A model generated the notes under the pieces. The model worked only from the letters and a program-made list of their open reading frames with translations. It was not told where the DNA came from and ran no database searches. Shown here in pieces: positions 5,935 through 12,672 of a stretch of 12,672 nt of DNA (positions within the stretch are counted from its first letter, which is position 1; each line of letters opens with the position of its first letter). Location of the stretch: NCBI GenBank assembly GCA_937998045.1, contig CALKVG010000699.1:1-12672 (forward strand). Reading direction: 5' to 3'. The stretch is from an uncultured Myxococcales bacterium (GTDB taxonomy: Bacteria > Myxococcota_A > Polyangia > Polyangiales > Polyangiaceae). Position numbers and translations under genes: made by a program.

Positions 5935-8529
5935 ATGAATCGAAGGTTCAAGCACGGAGCGGTGTTGCTCACGGTCGTCGGCGCGCTCGGCATCGTAGCC
6001 GCCGGATGCCTCACGCGTCCCGTCGTCAGCAACAACCCGGTCACCAAGACGAACTTCACGACGGTTATTCAGAACCAGACCGTCGACAAGCTCGACCTCT
6101 TGTTCATGATCGACAACTCGGCGTCTATGGGCGACAAGCAGGCCCTCCTCGCCCAGGCCGTCCCCGACATGATCACGCGCCTGGTGCAGCCCGTCTGCGT
6201 CGACGGGATGGGCAATCCGACGGGCGGCAACGCCAATCCGGACGGAACCGGCTGCGGCAACGGCAAGCCCGAGTTCCCGCCCGTTCACAACATGCACATC
6301 GGCGTCATCACGTCCTCGCTCGGCGGGCGCGGAGGCGACGAGTGCCCCACCACCGGAACCGGGTCGACGAACCCCGCCAACATGGCGCTCTCCGCGCACA
6401 ACGACGACCGCGCCGAGATGATCAACCGAGGTGGCAACCCCGCCGATCCGACGGTCGAGAATGCGGTCGCAGACGCGACCGCGCCGGACAACTTCCTGTC
6501 CTGGTTCCCGTCGGTTCCGGCCAACCAGGGGGCGATGCCGCCGCCGACGACGCCGGTCACGCAGGTCGGCGCGTCCGGGATGGGCGGTCTCATCGGCGAC
6601 TTCACGCAGATCATCGCCGGAGTCCACGAGCACGGTTGCGGCTTCGAGGCGCAGAACGAGGCGTGGTACCGGTTTCTCGTCCAGCCGGACCCCTTCGACA
6701 ACATCAGCAAGCCGGACCAAGTGCACGCCCAGCTCAACGGCTACGACGACACGATTCTCAAGCAGCGCTCCGACTTCCTGCGGCCCGATTCGCTGGTCGC
6801 CGTCATCGTCGTCACCGACGAGAACGAGGAGGTCGCCGACCCGCTGTCGATCGGTGGGCAGGGCTGGCTCTATGAGAACAGCACGTTCCCCGGGGGGCCC
6901 GGTCCGGCACCCGAAGGCACGATCGAGTGCAACCAGCCCGTTGATCCGAACAACCCGACGACGACAGGCCCCTACGGGCCGAACTGCACGTCGTGCGGCT
7001 TCATGAACGTCAAGTCCGATCCGAACTTCGCGATGCGCTGCCCCAACGACGGGGCGAGCGGGACCGGCGGCTACCTGGATTCCGCCGACGATCAGATCAA
7101 CGTCCGGTTTTTCCACCAAAAGCAACGCTTCGGTGTCTTCGCTGGCTACCCCATCAGCCGGTACGTCCGGGGCCTCACGAAGGCGACCGTCCCCGACGTA
7201 CCCCACGAGCACGACAACAACGGCAACTACACCGGCGACCAGGACTCCCAGGCCAACTGCGTGAACCCGCTTTTCGCGGAGAACCTGCCGACCAGCCACA
7301 CGGCCGGCGAGATCTGCAAGTTGACGCGCGGGCCGCGGACGCCGGACCTCATTTATTACGCAGCCATCGCCGGCGTTCCGCACGAGCTCCTGCAGGATCC
7401 GGCGTGCCTCGGCATGCAGGCGGCCGGCCAGAACAACTGCCCGCAGAAGGACAAGCTCACCGAGTCGGACTGGACGGCCATCACCGGCGCGGACCCGGAG
7501 CACTACGACTTCACGGGCGCCGACTTCCACATGATCGAGTCGGAGGATCCGCGCACGAACAACCCGGGTCCCTGGGCCAACGCATCGATGTGCCCGCCGA
7601 CGGCGGCCAACAACTGCGACCCGATCAACGGGCGCGAGTGGGATCCCCACAAGGGCGACCTTCAGCTCGCGTGTCGGTTCGACATCCGCCCGCAGTACGG
7701 CGGGACCGGGAAGGACTGCACGAGCATGAAGTACTCCGGCGCGTGCGACTGCACTTCGGGCAATCCGATCCTGAACAACGTGCTCTGCGACCCGAACACG
7801 CCGACGTTGCAGATCTACGGCAAGGCGTACCCCTCGGTGCGCGAGATGGAGATCGCGCACGCGATGGCGCAGCAGAACGCGCAGGCGGGGGGCCAGGGCA
7901 TCGTCTCGAGCCTCTGCCCCATCCACGTCACGGAAATGGGCGCCAACGACCCGCTGTACGGCTATCGCCCGGCGGTGAACGCCATCGTCAACCGCCTGAA
8001 GACGGCCCTCAGCGCGCAGTGCGTGCCCCAGAAGCTCGTTCCCGACCCGACCTGCGGCAACTACCCGTGCCTCGTGCTCGTGTCCCTCGACAAGGAAGCG
8101 GTGGCCGGGAACGCGAGCCTGTGCAAGAACCCGGGCTCCGCGTGCGATCCGAAGCTCGGACTGATTACTCCGACCGGTAATGACATCGACGTCGTCGCCA
8201 AGTTCTGCGACGCCCAGGAAGCGGCGTGGAAGTCGAGCATGACGGGGCCGGAGCCGTACACGGTGCCGGTGTGCGAGATGCAGCAGCTTTACCAGCCAGC
8301 TCCCGGTGCTCCGTCGACGTGCCCGTCCCCTGCAAAGGCGGGCGACTTCGATGCGAACGGGTCGTGCGCCGGTTCGCCTGACCAGGGTTGGTGCTACGTC
8401 ACCGGCGTCGCCGCCGGCGGCTGCGGGCACTCGATTCTGTTCACGAACGCGGAGCCGCCCTCCGGATCGAACGTGAGCCTGCAGTGCATCGAGCAGAGCG
8501 TCGTTGCCATCGACGCGGGCGGCGGCTGA
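5935..8529 (+). CDS. Large cysteine-rich lipoprotein with a von Willebrand factor A-like domain
   Basis: The product is 864 residues. The signal peptide ends in VAAG|C, so the mature protein starts at a lipidated Cys25. A VWA-like fold follows: KLDLLFMIDNSASM carries the metal-binding DxSxS motif (Asp60, Ser62, Ser64), and AVIVVTDENEE at about 288-298 supplies a later Thr-Asp pair (Thr294, Asp295) typical of the domain's strand and metal-site loop. The remaining 550 or so residues are not a family I can name; they are rich in Asn, Gly, Pro and Cys. I count 32 cysteines beyond the lipidated one, an even number compatible with disulfides in an oxidising envelope or on the surface. There is no C-terminal anchor or sorting motif. 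Such proteins are common in myxobacteria, and an adhesive or metal-dependent binding role is a family-level guess. The gene stands alone, with a good ribosome site. Confidence 0.85.
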   Translation: MNRRFKHGAVLLTVVGALGIVAAGCLTRPVVSNNPVTKTNFTTVIQNQTVDKLDLLFMIDNSASMGDKQALLAQAVPDMITRLVQPVCVDGMGNPTGGNANPDGTGCGNGKPEFPPVHNMHIGVITSSLGGRGGDECPTTGTGSTNPANMALSAHNDDRAEMINRGGNPADPTVENAVADATAPDNFLSWFPSVPANQGAMPPPTTPVTQVGASGMGGLIGDFTQIIAGVHEHGCGFEAQNEAWYRFLVQPDPFDNISKPDQVHAQLNGYDDTILKQRSDFLRPDSLVAVIVVTDENEEVADPLSIGGQGWLYENSTFPGGPGPAPEGTIECNQPVDPNNPTTTGPYGPNCTSCGFMNVKSDPNFAMRCPNDGASGTGGYLDSADDQINVRFFHQKQRFGVFAGYPISRYVRGLTKATVPDVPHEHDNNGNYTGDQDSQANCVNPLFAENLPTSHTAGEICKLTRGPRTPDLIYYAAIAGVPHELLQDPACLGMQAAGQNNCPQKDKLTESDWTAITGADPEHYDFTGADFHMIESEDPRTNNPGPWANASMCPPTAANNCDPINGREWDPHKGDLQLACRFDIRPQYGGTGKDCTSMKYSGACDCTSGNPILNNVLCDPNTPTLQIYGKAYPSVREMEIAHAMAQQNAQAGGQGIVSSLCPIHVTEMGANDPLYGYRPAVNAIVNRLKTALSAQCVPQKLVPDPTCGNYPCLVLVSLDKEAVAGNASLCKNPGSACDPKLGLITPTGNDIDVVAKFCDAQEAAWKSSMTGPEPYTVPVCEMQQLYQPAPGAPSTCPSPAKAGDFDANGSCAGSPDQGWCYVTGVAAGGCGHSILFTNAEPPSGSNVSLQCIEQSVVAIDAGGG

Positions 8530-8627
8530 GTCGTCTGCCCGGAGCGCTCGATCTTCGCGGGAACGGCGCATCCGTCGGACTCGCGAAGTCGGGCGCGACT
8601 CGATTCACGAAGTGACGAAGGCGGAGG

Positions 8628-9326
8628 ATGGGCACCGCGAAGAAGACGATCCTCGTAGTCGACGACGAGCCGCACATCGTGATGGGGCTGCGGGACGCGC
8701 TGGAGTTCGAGGGGTTTCGCGTCATCGCAGCCTCGAACGGGAGGGAAGGGATCGCCCTCGCCCGGACGGAGAGCCCGGACGCCATCATCCTCGATCTGAT
8801 GTTGCCGGACGTGAACGGTTATGCGGTCTGCGAGGAGGTACGGCGCATCAACGCGCTCGTCCCGATCGTGATGCTCACGGCGAGGTCGCAGGAGACCGAC
8901 AAGGTGCGCGGGCTCGACGCCGGAGCCGACGATTACGTGACGAAGCCGTTCGGCGTGAACGAGCTCATCGCACGCGTGCGGGCCATCTTCCGCCGGGCCT
9001 CGAGAGGGGTGGCGAGCGTGCCCGAGACCCTCGCCATCGGGGACGTGACGGTGAGTCTGACGACGCAGACGGTCCACGCGCGCGGCAGGGAGCACACGCT
9101 GTCGTTCTACGAAGTGGAGCTCTTGCGCATGCTCGCCGAGAGGGCCGGGCAACCGGTCAGCCGCGACGAGATTCTGTCGAAGATATGGGGGCTCGAGGGG
9201 TCCTCGACGAACCGCACCGTCGACAATTTCATCGTGAAGCTGCGAAAGAAGATCGAGAAGTATCCCGAAAAGCCGCAGCACATCCTCACGGTGTACGGGT
9301 TCGGCTACAAGCTCGCGATGGCGTGA
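8628..9326 (+). CDS. OmpR/PhoB-family two-component response regulator
   Basis: This 232-residue protein is a cytoplasmic DNA-binding regulator controlled by phosphorylation. The receiver domain (about 6-120) has the acidic pair Asp12/Asp13 in VVDDEPH, the phospho-acceptor Asp56 in ILDLMLPD, Thr84 in MLTAR and Lys106 in VTKPF, so all switch residues are present. A winged-helix DNA-binding domain (about 130-232) has LSFYEVELLRMLAERAGQPVSR, RTVDNFIVKLRKKIE and the terminal TVYGFGYKLA wing typical of the family. No histidine kinase gene is adjacent, so it is an orphan here and its target genes are unknown. The GGAGG at 8623-8627 abuts the ATG; AAGG at 8618-8621 gives a more usual spacing. The gene converges with the lipoprotein gene downstream (24-bp gap). 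Confidence 0.95.
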   Translation: MGTAKKTILVVDDEPHIVMGLRDALEFEGFRVIAASNGREGIALARTESPDAIILDLMLPDVNGYAVCEEVRRINALVPIVMLTARSQETDKVRGLDAGADDYVTKPFGVNELIARVRAIFRRASRGVASVPETLAIGDVTVSLTTQTVHARGREHTLSFYEVELLRMLAERAGQPVSRDEILSKIWGLEGSSTNRTVDNFIVKLRKKIEKYPEKPQHILTVYGFGYKLAMA

Positions 9327-9334
9327 GCATCGCG
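9314..9334. terminator. Hairpin across the response-regulator stop codon, possible bidirectional terminator
   Basis: CGCGATG (9314-9320) and CATCGCG (9328-9334) are perfect complements with a 7-base loop that holds the TGA stop. The site lies between two convergent genes, where a symmetric hairpin could end transcription from both sides. There is no T-run on either strand, so the call is tentative. Confidence 0.35.
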
Positions 9335-9350
9335 CCGCGTCCTCCCACGG

Positions 9351-10508
9351 CTACTTGATCTCGCGAGCGGCCGCAGTGGCCGGCGTCGTCGCGGAGCTCA
9401 CGAAGACGACGTCGAGGCGCTCGTTTCGCCCGCGCGCCTTCGCGTCTTCGGGATCGACGAGCGGCGCTCGCGCCCCGGCGAGCTCGGACTTCACGCGCGC
9501 GGCGCTCGTTCCGCCGGCGACGAGGGCTTGCACGGCCGCGTCGGCGCGCTTCGTGTCGGTGGCGTCCTTGGGAGGCTGGGGGGTTGCATCGTGGACGACC
9601 ACTTGCACCGCAAACGCAGCGTGCGACGCGGCGACGCGCCCCAGCTCTTTCAGCTTGGAGACCGCGTCGGCGGAGAGCGCGGTACCGCGGAAGGCGTCGT
9701 GGAGCGTCACGATCACCCCCCGCTCGTCGCGTACCGGATCCCACCCGCCGCTCGCGGAGAGCTCCGCCAGGAGGCCGTCGGCGGAGGAGGCATCGTCGCC
9801 CAGTGCACGCCGGGCGCGCGTCAGGACATCGAGGCACCGTACGCGGGCTGCAGCGGCGTCGTCGATCGGCGCGGGGCGGGCGCCCTTCGCGAGGCGCTCC
9901 TCCAGCTTGGCGACGTCCTGCTCGGCGCCGGCGAGCTCCGGTGCCGTCGGGGCGACCAGCCGGGCCGCGCCGCACATGAGATGGGCCTGCGTGGCCAGGG
10001 ACTTTGCGGAGACCATGCGCGCCGCTTCGCGCTCGGCGTCGGCGGCGCCGCTCGTCGCAGGCAGCATGCGCTCGCGCGCGACGCGGGCTCGCCGCTCCAG
10101 CTCTTCTGCCTCGCGCTGTAGGCTGTCGCGCGAGGCCTCGAGCGCCTGGGCTTGGGTCGTCAGGTCGCCCTGCGACTTGGTGGCGTCCGCAAGCTCGATG
10201 GTGGCGCGGGCCAGTCGGGCCACGACGAGCGCATGATCGTAGGCCGCCATCGCGCGCTCCGCGTGAAACGCTGCCGCAACGTCGTCGCCGGAAGCGTGCA
10301 GCCGAAGGGCGAGATCGCGCTCCTGCTCGGCGCGAGCGTAAACCTCTGGCGCCAGGCGCGCGCCTTCCTGCGCGCCAGCGGACTGCCGCACGTGGTCTAC
10401 CTCGTCGATGGCGGCCACGTGCAGCGGGGCGGCGCCGCAGGAGGCGACCGATGCGGCCATCAACAGGCGCACGACTCGAGCTGCGGTGCGTCCGCGCGGG
10501 AGTCTCAC
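9351..10508 (-). CDS. Lipoprotein with DUF4398-like N-terminal and OmpA-like C-terminal domains
   Basis: I start this at GTG 10508, giving 385 residues. The start overlaps the upstream gene's TGA as GTGA and directly precedes a lipoprotein signal: Arg-rich n-region, VVRLLMAASVAS and Cys24. Upstream in-frame sequence is Arg/Gly-rich and is a shadow of the neighbouring gene. Residues 36-105 look like a DUF4398-type helical domain (APEVYARAEQERDLALRLHA, then an Ala-rich helix). Residues 108-150 are a heptad-like, charged helix (SRDSLQREAEELERRARVAR). Residues 263-370 resemble an OmpA-type peptidoglycan-associating domain: GVIVTLHDAFRG, a VVVHD strand end, KRADAAVQAL and a final GRNERLDVVFV. The central HD..GS motif is degenerate, so peptidoglycan binding is likely but not certain. 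The protein is probably an envelope tether or structural lipoprotein, translated together with its upstream partner. Confidence 0.8.
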   Translation of the reverse strand: MRLPRGRTAARVVRLLMAASVASCGAAPLHVAAIDEVDHVRQSAGAQEGARLAPEVYARAEQERDLALRLHASGDDVAAAFHAERAMAAYDHALVVARLARATIELADATKSQGDLTTQAQALEASRDSLQREAEELERRARVARERMLPATSGAADAEREAARMVSAKSLATQAHLMCGAARLVAPTAPELAGAEQDVAKLEERLAKGARPAPIDDAAAARVRCLDVLTRARRALGDDASSADGLLAELSASGGWDPVRDERGVIVTLHDAFRGTALSADAVSKLKELGRVAASHAAFAVQVVVHDATPQPPKDATDTKRADAAVQALVAGGTSAARVKSELAGARAPLVDPEDAKARGRNERLDVVFVSSATTPATAAAREIK

Positions 10509-11086
10509 GGCTGCGCTCCGGCGGACTTGGCGTCCGCGGTCCCCCTCTTCTTCGGGCCGGTTGCCGCCTGAGGTGCGGTGGGCTCCCCGGCGTGCGCTTC
10601 CACGGCTCTGCGCACCTTGCCGGCCGCCCCCGGCGCGTCGGGGGCGCCGGTATGCTCGATGTGGTCCAGCTCCGCCTTGAGCCGTCCCACCCTGGCGATT
10701 GCCTCCTCGACGAGGGCGCGCGTACGCTCGAGTTGCGCCTGCGCGTCGACCGCCTTGCGTCGCACCTGGGCAGCCGCGCCCTCCGCTTCGGCGGCGCGAG
10801 CGGCGTCGCGGGCGTCTTCCGCCCACTCGCGCGCCAGGCCATCCGCGGCCTTGGCATGTCCTTCGTCGCCGGCTGACCGCAAGCGCGTCGCGCGCTCGAG
10901 GGCGGCCCGTGCGTTTGCGAAGGCTTGGGGCGCGACGCCGGCATGGCCTTCACGCTCGAGCTGGTCGGTGATGGCTTGCGCGACTGCGTGGTCGTCATGT
11001 CCCTGGGCTGCGGCCGCCGCAGACGCCAGCGAGACGGCGGCCAAGGCCGTTATGGCAAGGGCAGGCAAGGCTCGGCGCGAGTGCAT
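10505..11086 (-). CDS. Exported alanine-rich helical protein, DUF4398-like
   Basis: The 193-residue product has a Sec-type signal peptide (MHSRRALPALAITALAAVSL followed by an Ala run, cleavage near residue 27) and no lipobox, so it should be periplasmic. The mature part is almost wholly helical and charged, with Ala/Arg/Glu heptad-like runs to about residue 145, then a Pro/Ala/Lys tail. A segment from about residue 50 (GVAPQAFANARAALERATRL, then RSAGDE) resembles the matching segment of the next gene (RLAPEVYARAEQERDLALRL, then HASGDD), so the two share a helical domain. I choose ATG 11086, which gives a clean signal peptide, over a TTG four codons upstream. It is the first gene of a two-gene minus-strand operon. 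The function is unknown; partnership with the lipoprotein is inferred from coupling and the shared domain. Confidence 0.75.
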   Translation of the reverse strand: MHSRRALPALAITALAAVSLASAAAAAQGHDDHAVAQAITDQLEREGHAGVAPQAFANARAALERATRLRSAGDEGHAKAADGLAREWAEDARDAARAAEAEGAAAQVRRKAVDAQAQLERTRALVEEAIARVGRLKAELDHIEHTGAPDAPGAAGKVRRAVEAHAGEPTAPQAATGPKKRGTADAKSAGAQP

Positions 11087-11094
11087 TCCGCGGT

Positions 11095-11123
11095 CCAATG
11101 CCGCGAGCCGCGCGGCTTGTCAA
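11095..11123 (-). promoter_or_regulatory. Possible promoter of the minus-strand envelope pair
   Basis: On the minus strand a perfect TTGACA (11123-11118) is followed after 17 bases by CATTGG (11100-11095), a poor -10 box, and then the ATG at 11086. The -35 box and spacing are good, but the -10 match is weak and the leader would be very short. This may be chance in GC-rich DNA. Confidence 0.28.
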
Positions 11124-11138
11124 ATGCACGCGGTTTTG

Positions 11139-11155
11139 CCGGTCGGTGCGACCGG
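11139..11155. repeat. 7-bp inverted repeat in the divergent intergenic region
   Basis: CCGGTCG (11139-11145) and CGACCGG (11149-11155) flank GTG. A second, perfect 12-bp palindrome GGCGCGCGCGCC lies at 11164-11175. Both sit in the 142-bp space between the divergent genes, where operators would be expected. Short GC palindromes are frequent in such DNA, so an operator role is only a suggestion. Confidence 0.35.
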
Positions 11156-11191
11156 TGGGCGGTGGCGCGCGCGCCGCGCACCGTTCCGCGA

Positions 11192-11220
11192 TTGCAGCCC
11201 CGACCTGTGCGCTCTAAGAC
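11192..11220 (+). promoter_or_regulatory. Possible promoter of the deaminase-ligase pair
   Basis: TTGCAG (11192-11197) and TAAGAC (11215-11220) have a 17-base spacer and lie just before the ATG at 11229. Each hexamer matches the sigma-70 consensus at three positions only, so this is a weak call. Confidence 0.2.
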
Positions 11221-11228
11221 TCCGGCGC

Positions 11229-11687
11229 ATGGGCCCACGTCCGCGCGCCTCCTGGGACGACTATTTCATGAACATCGCGCGCGAGGTCTCCACGCGCTCG
11301 ACCTGCGATCGAAAGTTCGTGGGTGCGGTCATCGTCCGCGACAAAAGCATCCTCGCGACCGGTTACAACGGCAGCATCCGCGGGCTCCCCCACTGCGACG
11401 AAGAAGGTCACCTGATGGAGGATGGGCATTGCGTGCGCACGGTGCACGCGGAGGCCAACGCGATCGTTCAGGCGGCGCGGCACGGCGCCCGGATCGACGG
11501 CGCGACCATCTACGTCACCGCCAGCCCTTGCTGGGGCTGTTTTCGCCTTATCGCGAATGCCGGTATCGGGCGGATCTGCTTCGGCGAGTTCTATCGTGAC
11601 CCTCGCATTTTCGAAGTCGCTACGCGCCTCGGAATCGAGCTTACCGACATGTCGAACAAGGACCCGTTCAAGGAGCCGAGGGCATAG
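11229..11687 (+). CDS. dCMP deaminase-family (ComEB-like) zinc deaminase
   Basis: This 152-residue cytoplasmic enzyme belongs to the cytidine/deoxycytidylate deaminase fold. The expected reaction is dCMP to dUMP, feeding dTMP synthesis. The zinc site is complete: HAEANAI supplies His73 and the catalytic Glu75, and SPCWGC supplies Cys101 and Cys104. The N-terminal SWDDYFMNIAREVSTRSTC and GAVIVRDKSILATGYNGSIRGLPHC are typical of dCMP deaminases of the ComE operon protein 2 type, including the extra His/Cys residues (His55, Cys56, His61, Cys68) that can bind a second zinc in this group. The length matches the family. ATG 11229 puts the conserved SWDDYF near the N-terminus; sequence upstream is non-coding in character. 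No strong Shine-Dalgarno is seen. The ligase gene starts 2 bp after the stop, so the two are likely co-transcribed. Confidence 0.92.
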   Translation: MGPRPRASWDDYFMNIAREVSTRSTCDRKFVGAVIVRDKSILATGYNGSIRGLPHCDEEGHLMEDGHCVRTVHAEANAIVQAARHGARIDGATIYVTASPCWGCFRLIANAGIGRICFGEFYRDPRIFEVATRLGIELTDMSNKDPFKEPRA

Positions 11688-11689
11688 TT

Positions 11690-12627
11690 ATGGCGAAGTC
11701 GCGCCTGTCGGTTGCCGTGGTGCAGGGAGGCCCGTCCACGGAAGCGGAGGTGAGTCGGGCGTCCGCCGACGGCGTGGCGCGCGCGCTCGCGGAGGCCGGT
11801 CACCGGCCTGTCCGTCTGGAGCTCGACGGCTTCCTCGCCGAGTCGCTGCGGACGGGCGGCTACGACGTCGTCTTCCCCGTAGTTCACGGCGCGGTCGGCG
11901 AAGACGGCTCGCTCCAGGGCCTGCTCGAGGTTCTCGACCTCGCCTACGTCGGCTCCGGCGTCCTCGCCAGCGCGCTGGCCATGCACAAGCGCGTCGCGCG
12001 AGTGCTCTTCGAGCGTGCGGGGTTGCCGGTCGCGCCGGGCCTCGCGCTCCCGAGGGCTGGAGGTCCCGGCGCTGCGCGTGCCGCTGCGGAGCGTGCCAGG
12101 TCCGAGCTCGGGCCCGCGATCGTCGTGAAGCCATCCTCTCACGGGTCGGCGATCGGCGTGACGCGCCTCGAGGGCGACGCCCCGCTCGCCGACGCGATCG
12201 CGGCGATCGACGCGGTGTGGCAGCTGGACGACTTCGCCGTCGCCGAGCAATTTGCCCGCGGTCGGGAGGTGACGTGCGGCGTGCTCGAAGGGGACTCGGG
12301 GCCCGTGGCCCTGCCGCCGACGGAGATCCAGTCGCCGCACGATCCCTTTTACACATTCGCCGCCCGCTACGCCCCCGGTCGCAGCGTCCACATCTGCCCG
12401 GCGAACCTTCCGGCTTCGCTCGTTCAACGCGTTCAGGAGGTCGCCGTAGCAGCGCATGTCACTCTCGGGTGCCGCGATCTCTCGCGGGTCGACTTCGTGG
12501 TCGGGAGCGAAGGGGACGAGCGGCCGGTGACGCTTCTGGAAGTAAACACACTTCCCGGGATGACGAGCACCAGCCTGTTCCCCGAGGCCGCGGCCGTCCA
12601 CGGCCTCGCGATGCAGCGGCTGTGCGA
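11690..12627 (+). CDS. ddl: D-alanine--D-alanine ligase, C-terminus cut off by adapter
   Basis: This ATP-grasp enzyme joins two D-alanines for the peptidoglycan pentapeptide. About 312 codons are present. Visible motifs are QGGPSTEAEVS (Glu18, substrate site), VVHGAVGEDGSLQGLLE, VVKPSSHGSAIGV (Lys147, Ser153), AEQF (Glu186), GREVTCGVL, SRVDFVV (Asp268) and LLEVNTLPGMTSTS (Glu284, Asn286, metal and substrate). The omega-loop motif, usually close to YDYEAKY, is YTFAARY here (221-227), keeping the final Tyr227 but losing the acidic residues. GAGGG at 11678-11682 serves as ribosome site within the end of the deaminase gene. The frame runs into adapter from 12628; by comparison with the family's usual 300-330 residues, only the last 10-15 or so residues are missing. 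Confidence 0.95.
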
Positions 12628-12672
12628 CTGTCTCTTATACACATCTGACGCTGCCGACGATCTTACGCGTGT
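12628..12672. other. Nextera (Tn5 transposase) sequencing adapter, not genomic
   Basis: CTGTCTCTTATACACATCT (12628-12646) is the 19-bp Tn5 mosaic end used in Nextera libraries. It is followed by GACGCTGCCGACGA (12647-12660), the read-1 side adapter. TCTTACGC (12661-12668) is the reverse complement of the i5 index GCGTAAGA (S517/N517), and GTGT begins the next constant part of the i5 oligo. The exact order and lengths leave little doubt. Any gene call entering this stretch is false beyond 12627. Confidence 0.98.

Noticed and set aside
5920..8571. An 883-codon open frame on the minus strand opposite the VWA lipoprotein
   Set aside because: It is the complement-phase shadow of a strongly supported gene, with Arg/Val-rich composition and no motif.
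10509..10826. N-terminal extension of the OmpA-like lipoprotein by 106 codons
   Set aside because: The extension is Arg/Gly-rich out-of-frame reading of the upstream helical-protein gene, whereas GTG 10508 is followed at once by a lipoprotein signal peptide.
12628..12646. Natural Tn5 or IS50 mosaic end, suggesting a transposon insertion in ddl
   Set aside because: The sequence continues with the synthetic Nextera linker and an i5 index; no transposase or IS50 sequence is present.
12433..12672. Short open frames entering the right-hand edge with peptides such as MCIRDS, MYKRQ or SLIHI
   Set aside because: They are translations of the Nextera adapter and not proteins of the organism.
1..12672. 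CRISPR array, tRNA, rRNA, prophage, toxin-antitoxin or defence cluster
   Set aside because: I looked for regularly spaced repeats, cloverleaf sequences and the relevant protein motifs and saw none.

Overview
The window is a GC-rich (by eye about two-thirds G+C) piece of a Gram-negative chromosome. The gene content suggests a myxobacterium-like member of Myxococcota: an outer-membrane TonB-dependent receptor, several lipoproteins, a very large cysteine-rich von Willebrand factor A (VWA) lipoprotein, a lipoprotein with an OmpA-like end, and short runs of mixed-function genes. This placement is an inference from gene style; no rRNA or other phylogenetic marker is present. The window is an assembly contig with artefacts at both edges. 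The first 122 bases are a perfect 53-bp inverted repeat that looks like a fold-back chimera. The last 45 bases are Nextera (Tn5) sequencing adapter, including a recognisable i5 index.

Layout. Bases 72-2138 (+) encode a TonB-dependent receptor that lacks its N-terminus. A 329-bp non-coding stretch follows, packed with unrelated hairpins. Next are a lipoprotein resembling the cupredoxin/carboxypeptidase-regulatory family (2495-3433, +), uvrC (3476-5758, +), the VWA lipoprotein (5935-8529, +) and an OmpR/PhoB-type response regulator with no kinase beside it (8628-9326, +). Convergent to these, on the minus strand, lies a translationally coupled pair. It consists of a secreted alanine-rich helical protein (11086-10505) and a lipoprotein (10508-9351) with a DUF4398-like N-terminal part and an OmpA-like C-terminal part. 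After a 142-bp divergent intergenic region come a dCMP deaminase-family gene (11229-11687, +) and, 2 bp later, a D-alanine--D-alanine ligase gene (11690-12627, +) cut by the adapter.

How the genes fit together. Much of the window serves the cell envelope: an outer-membrane transporter, three lipoproteins, one exported helical protein and a peptidoglycan-precursor enzyme. uvrC (nucleotide excision repair) and the dCMP deaminase (nucleotide metabolism) are housekeeping genes. The only tight couplings visible are the GTGA overlap of the minus-strand pair and the 2-bp gap between the deaminase and ligase genes.

I do not see a mobile element, CRISPR array, tRNA, rRNA, toxin-antitoxin or phage-defence locus. 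The points most worth a second look are the edge artefacts, the palindrome-dense spacer at 2135-2394, the paralogous helical domain shared by the coupled minus-strand pair, the two large insertions inside the UvrC nuclease domain, and a cupredoxin-like lipoprotein that appears to have lost its copper ligands.
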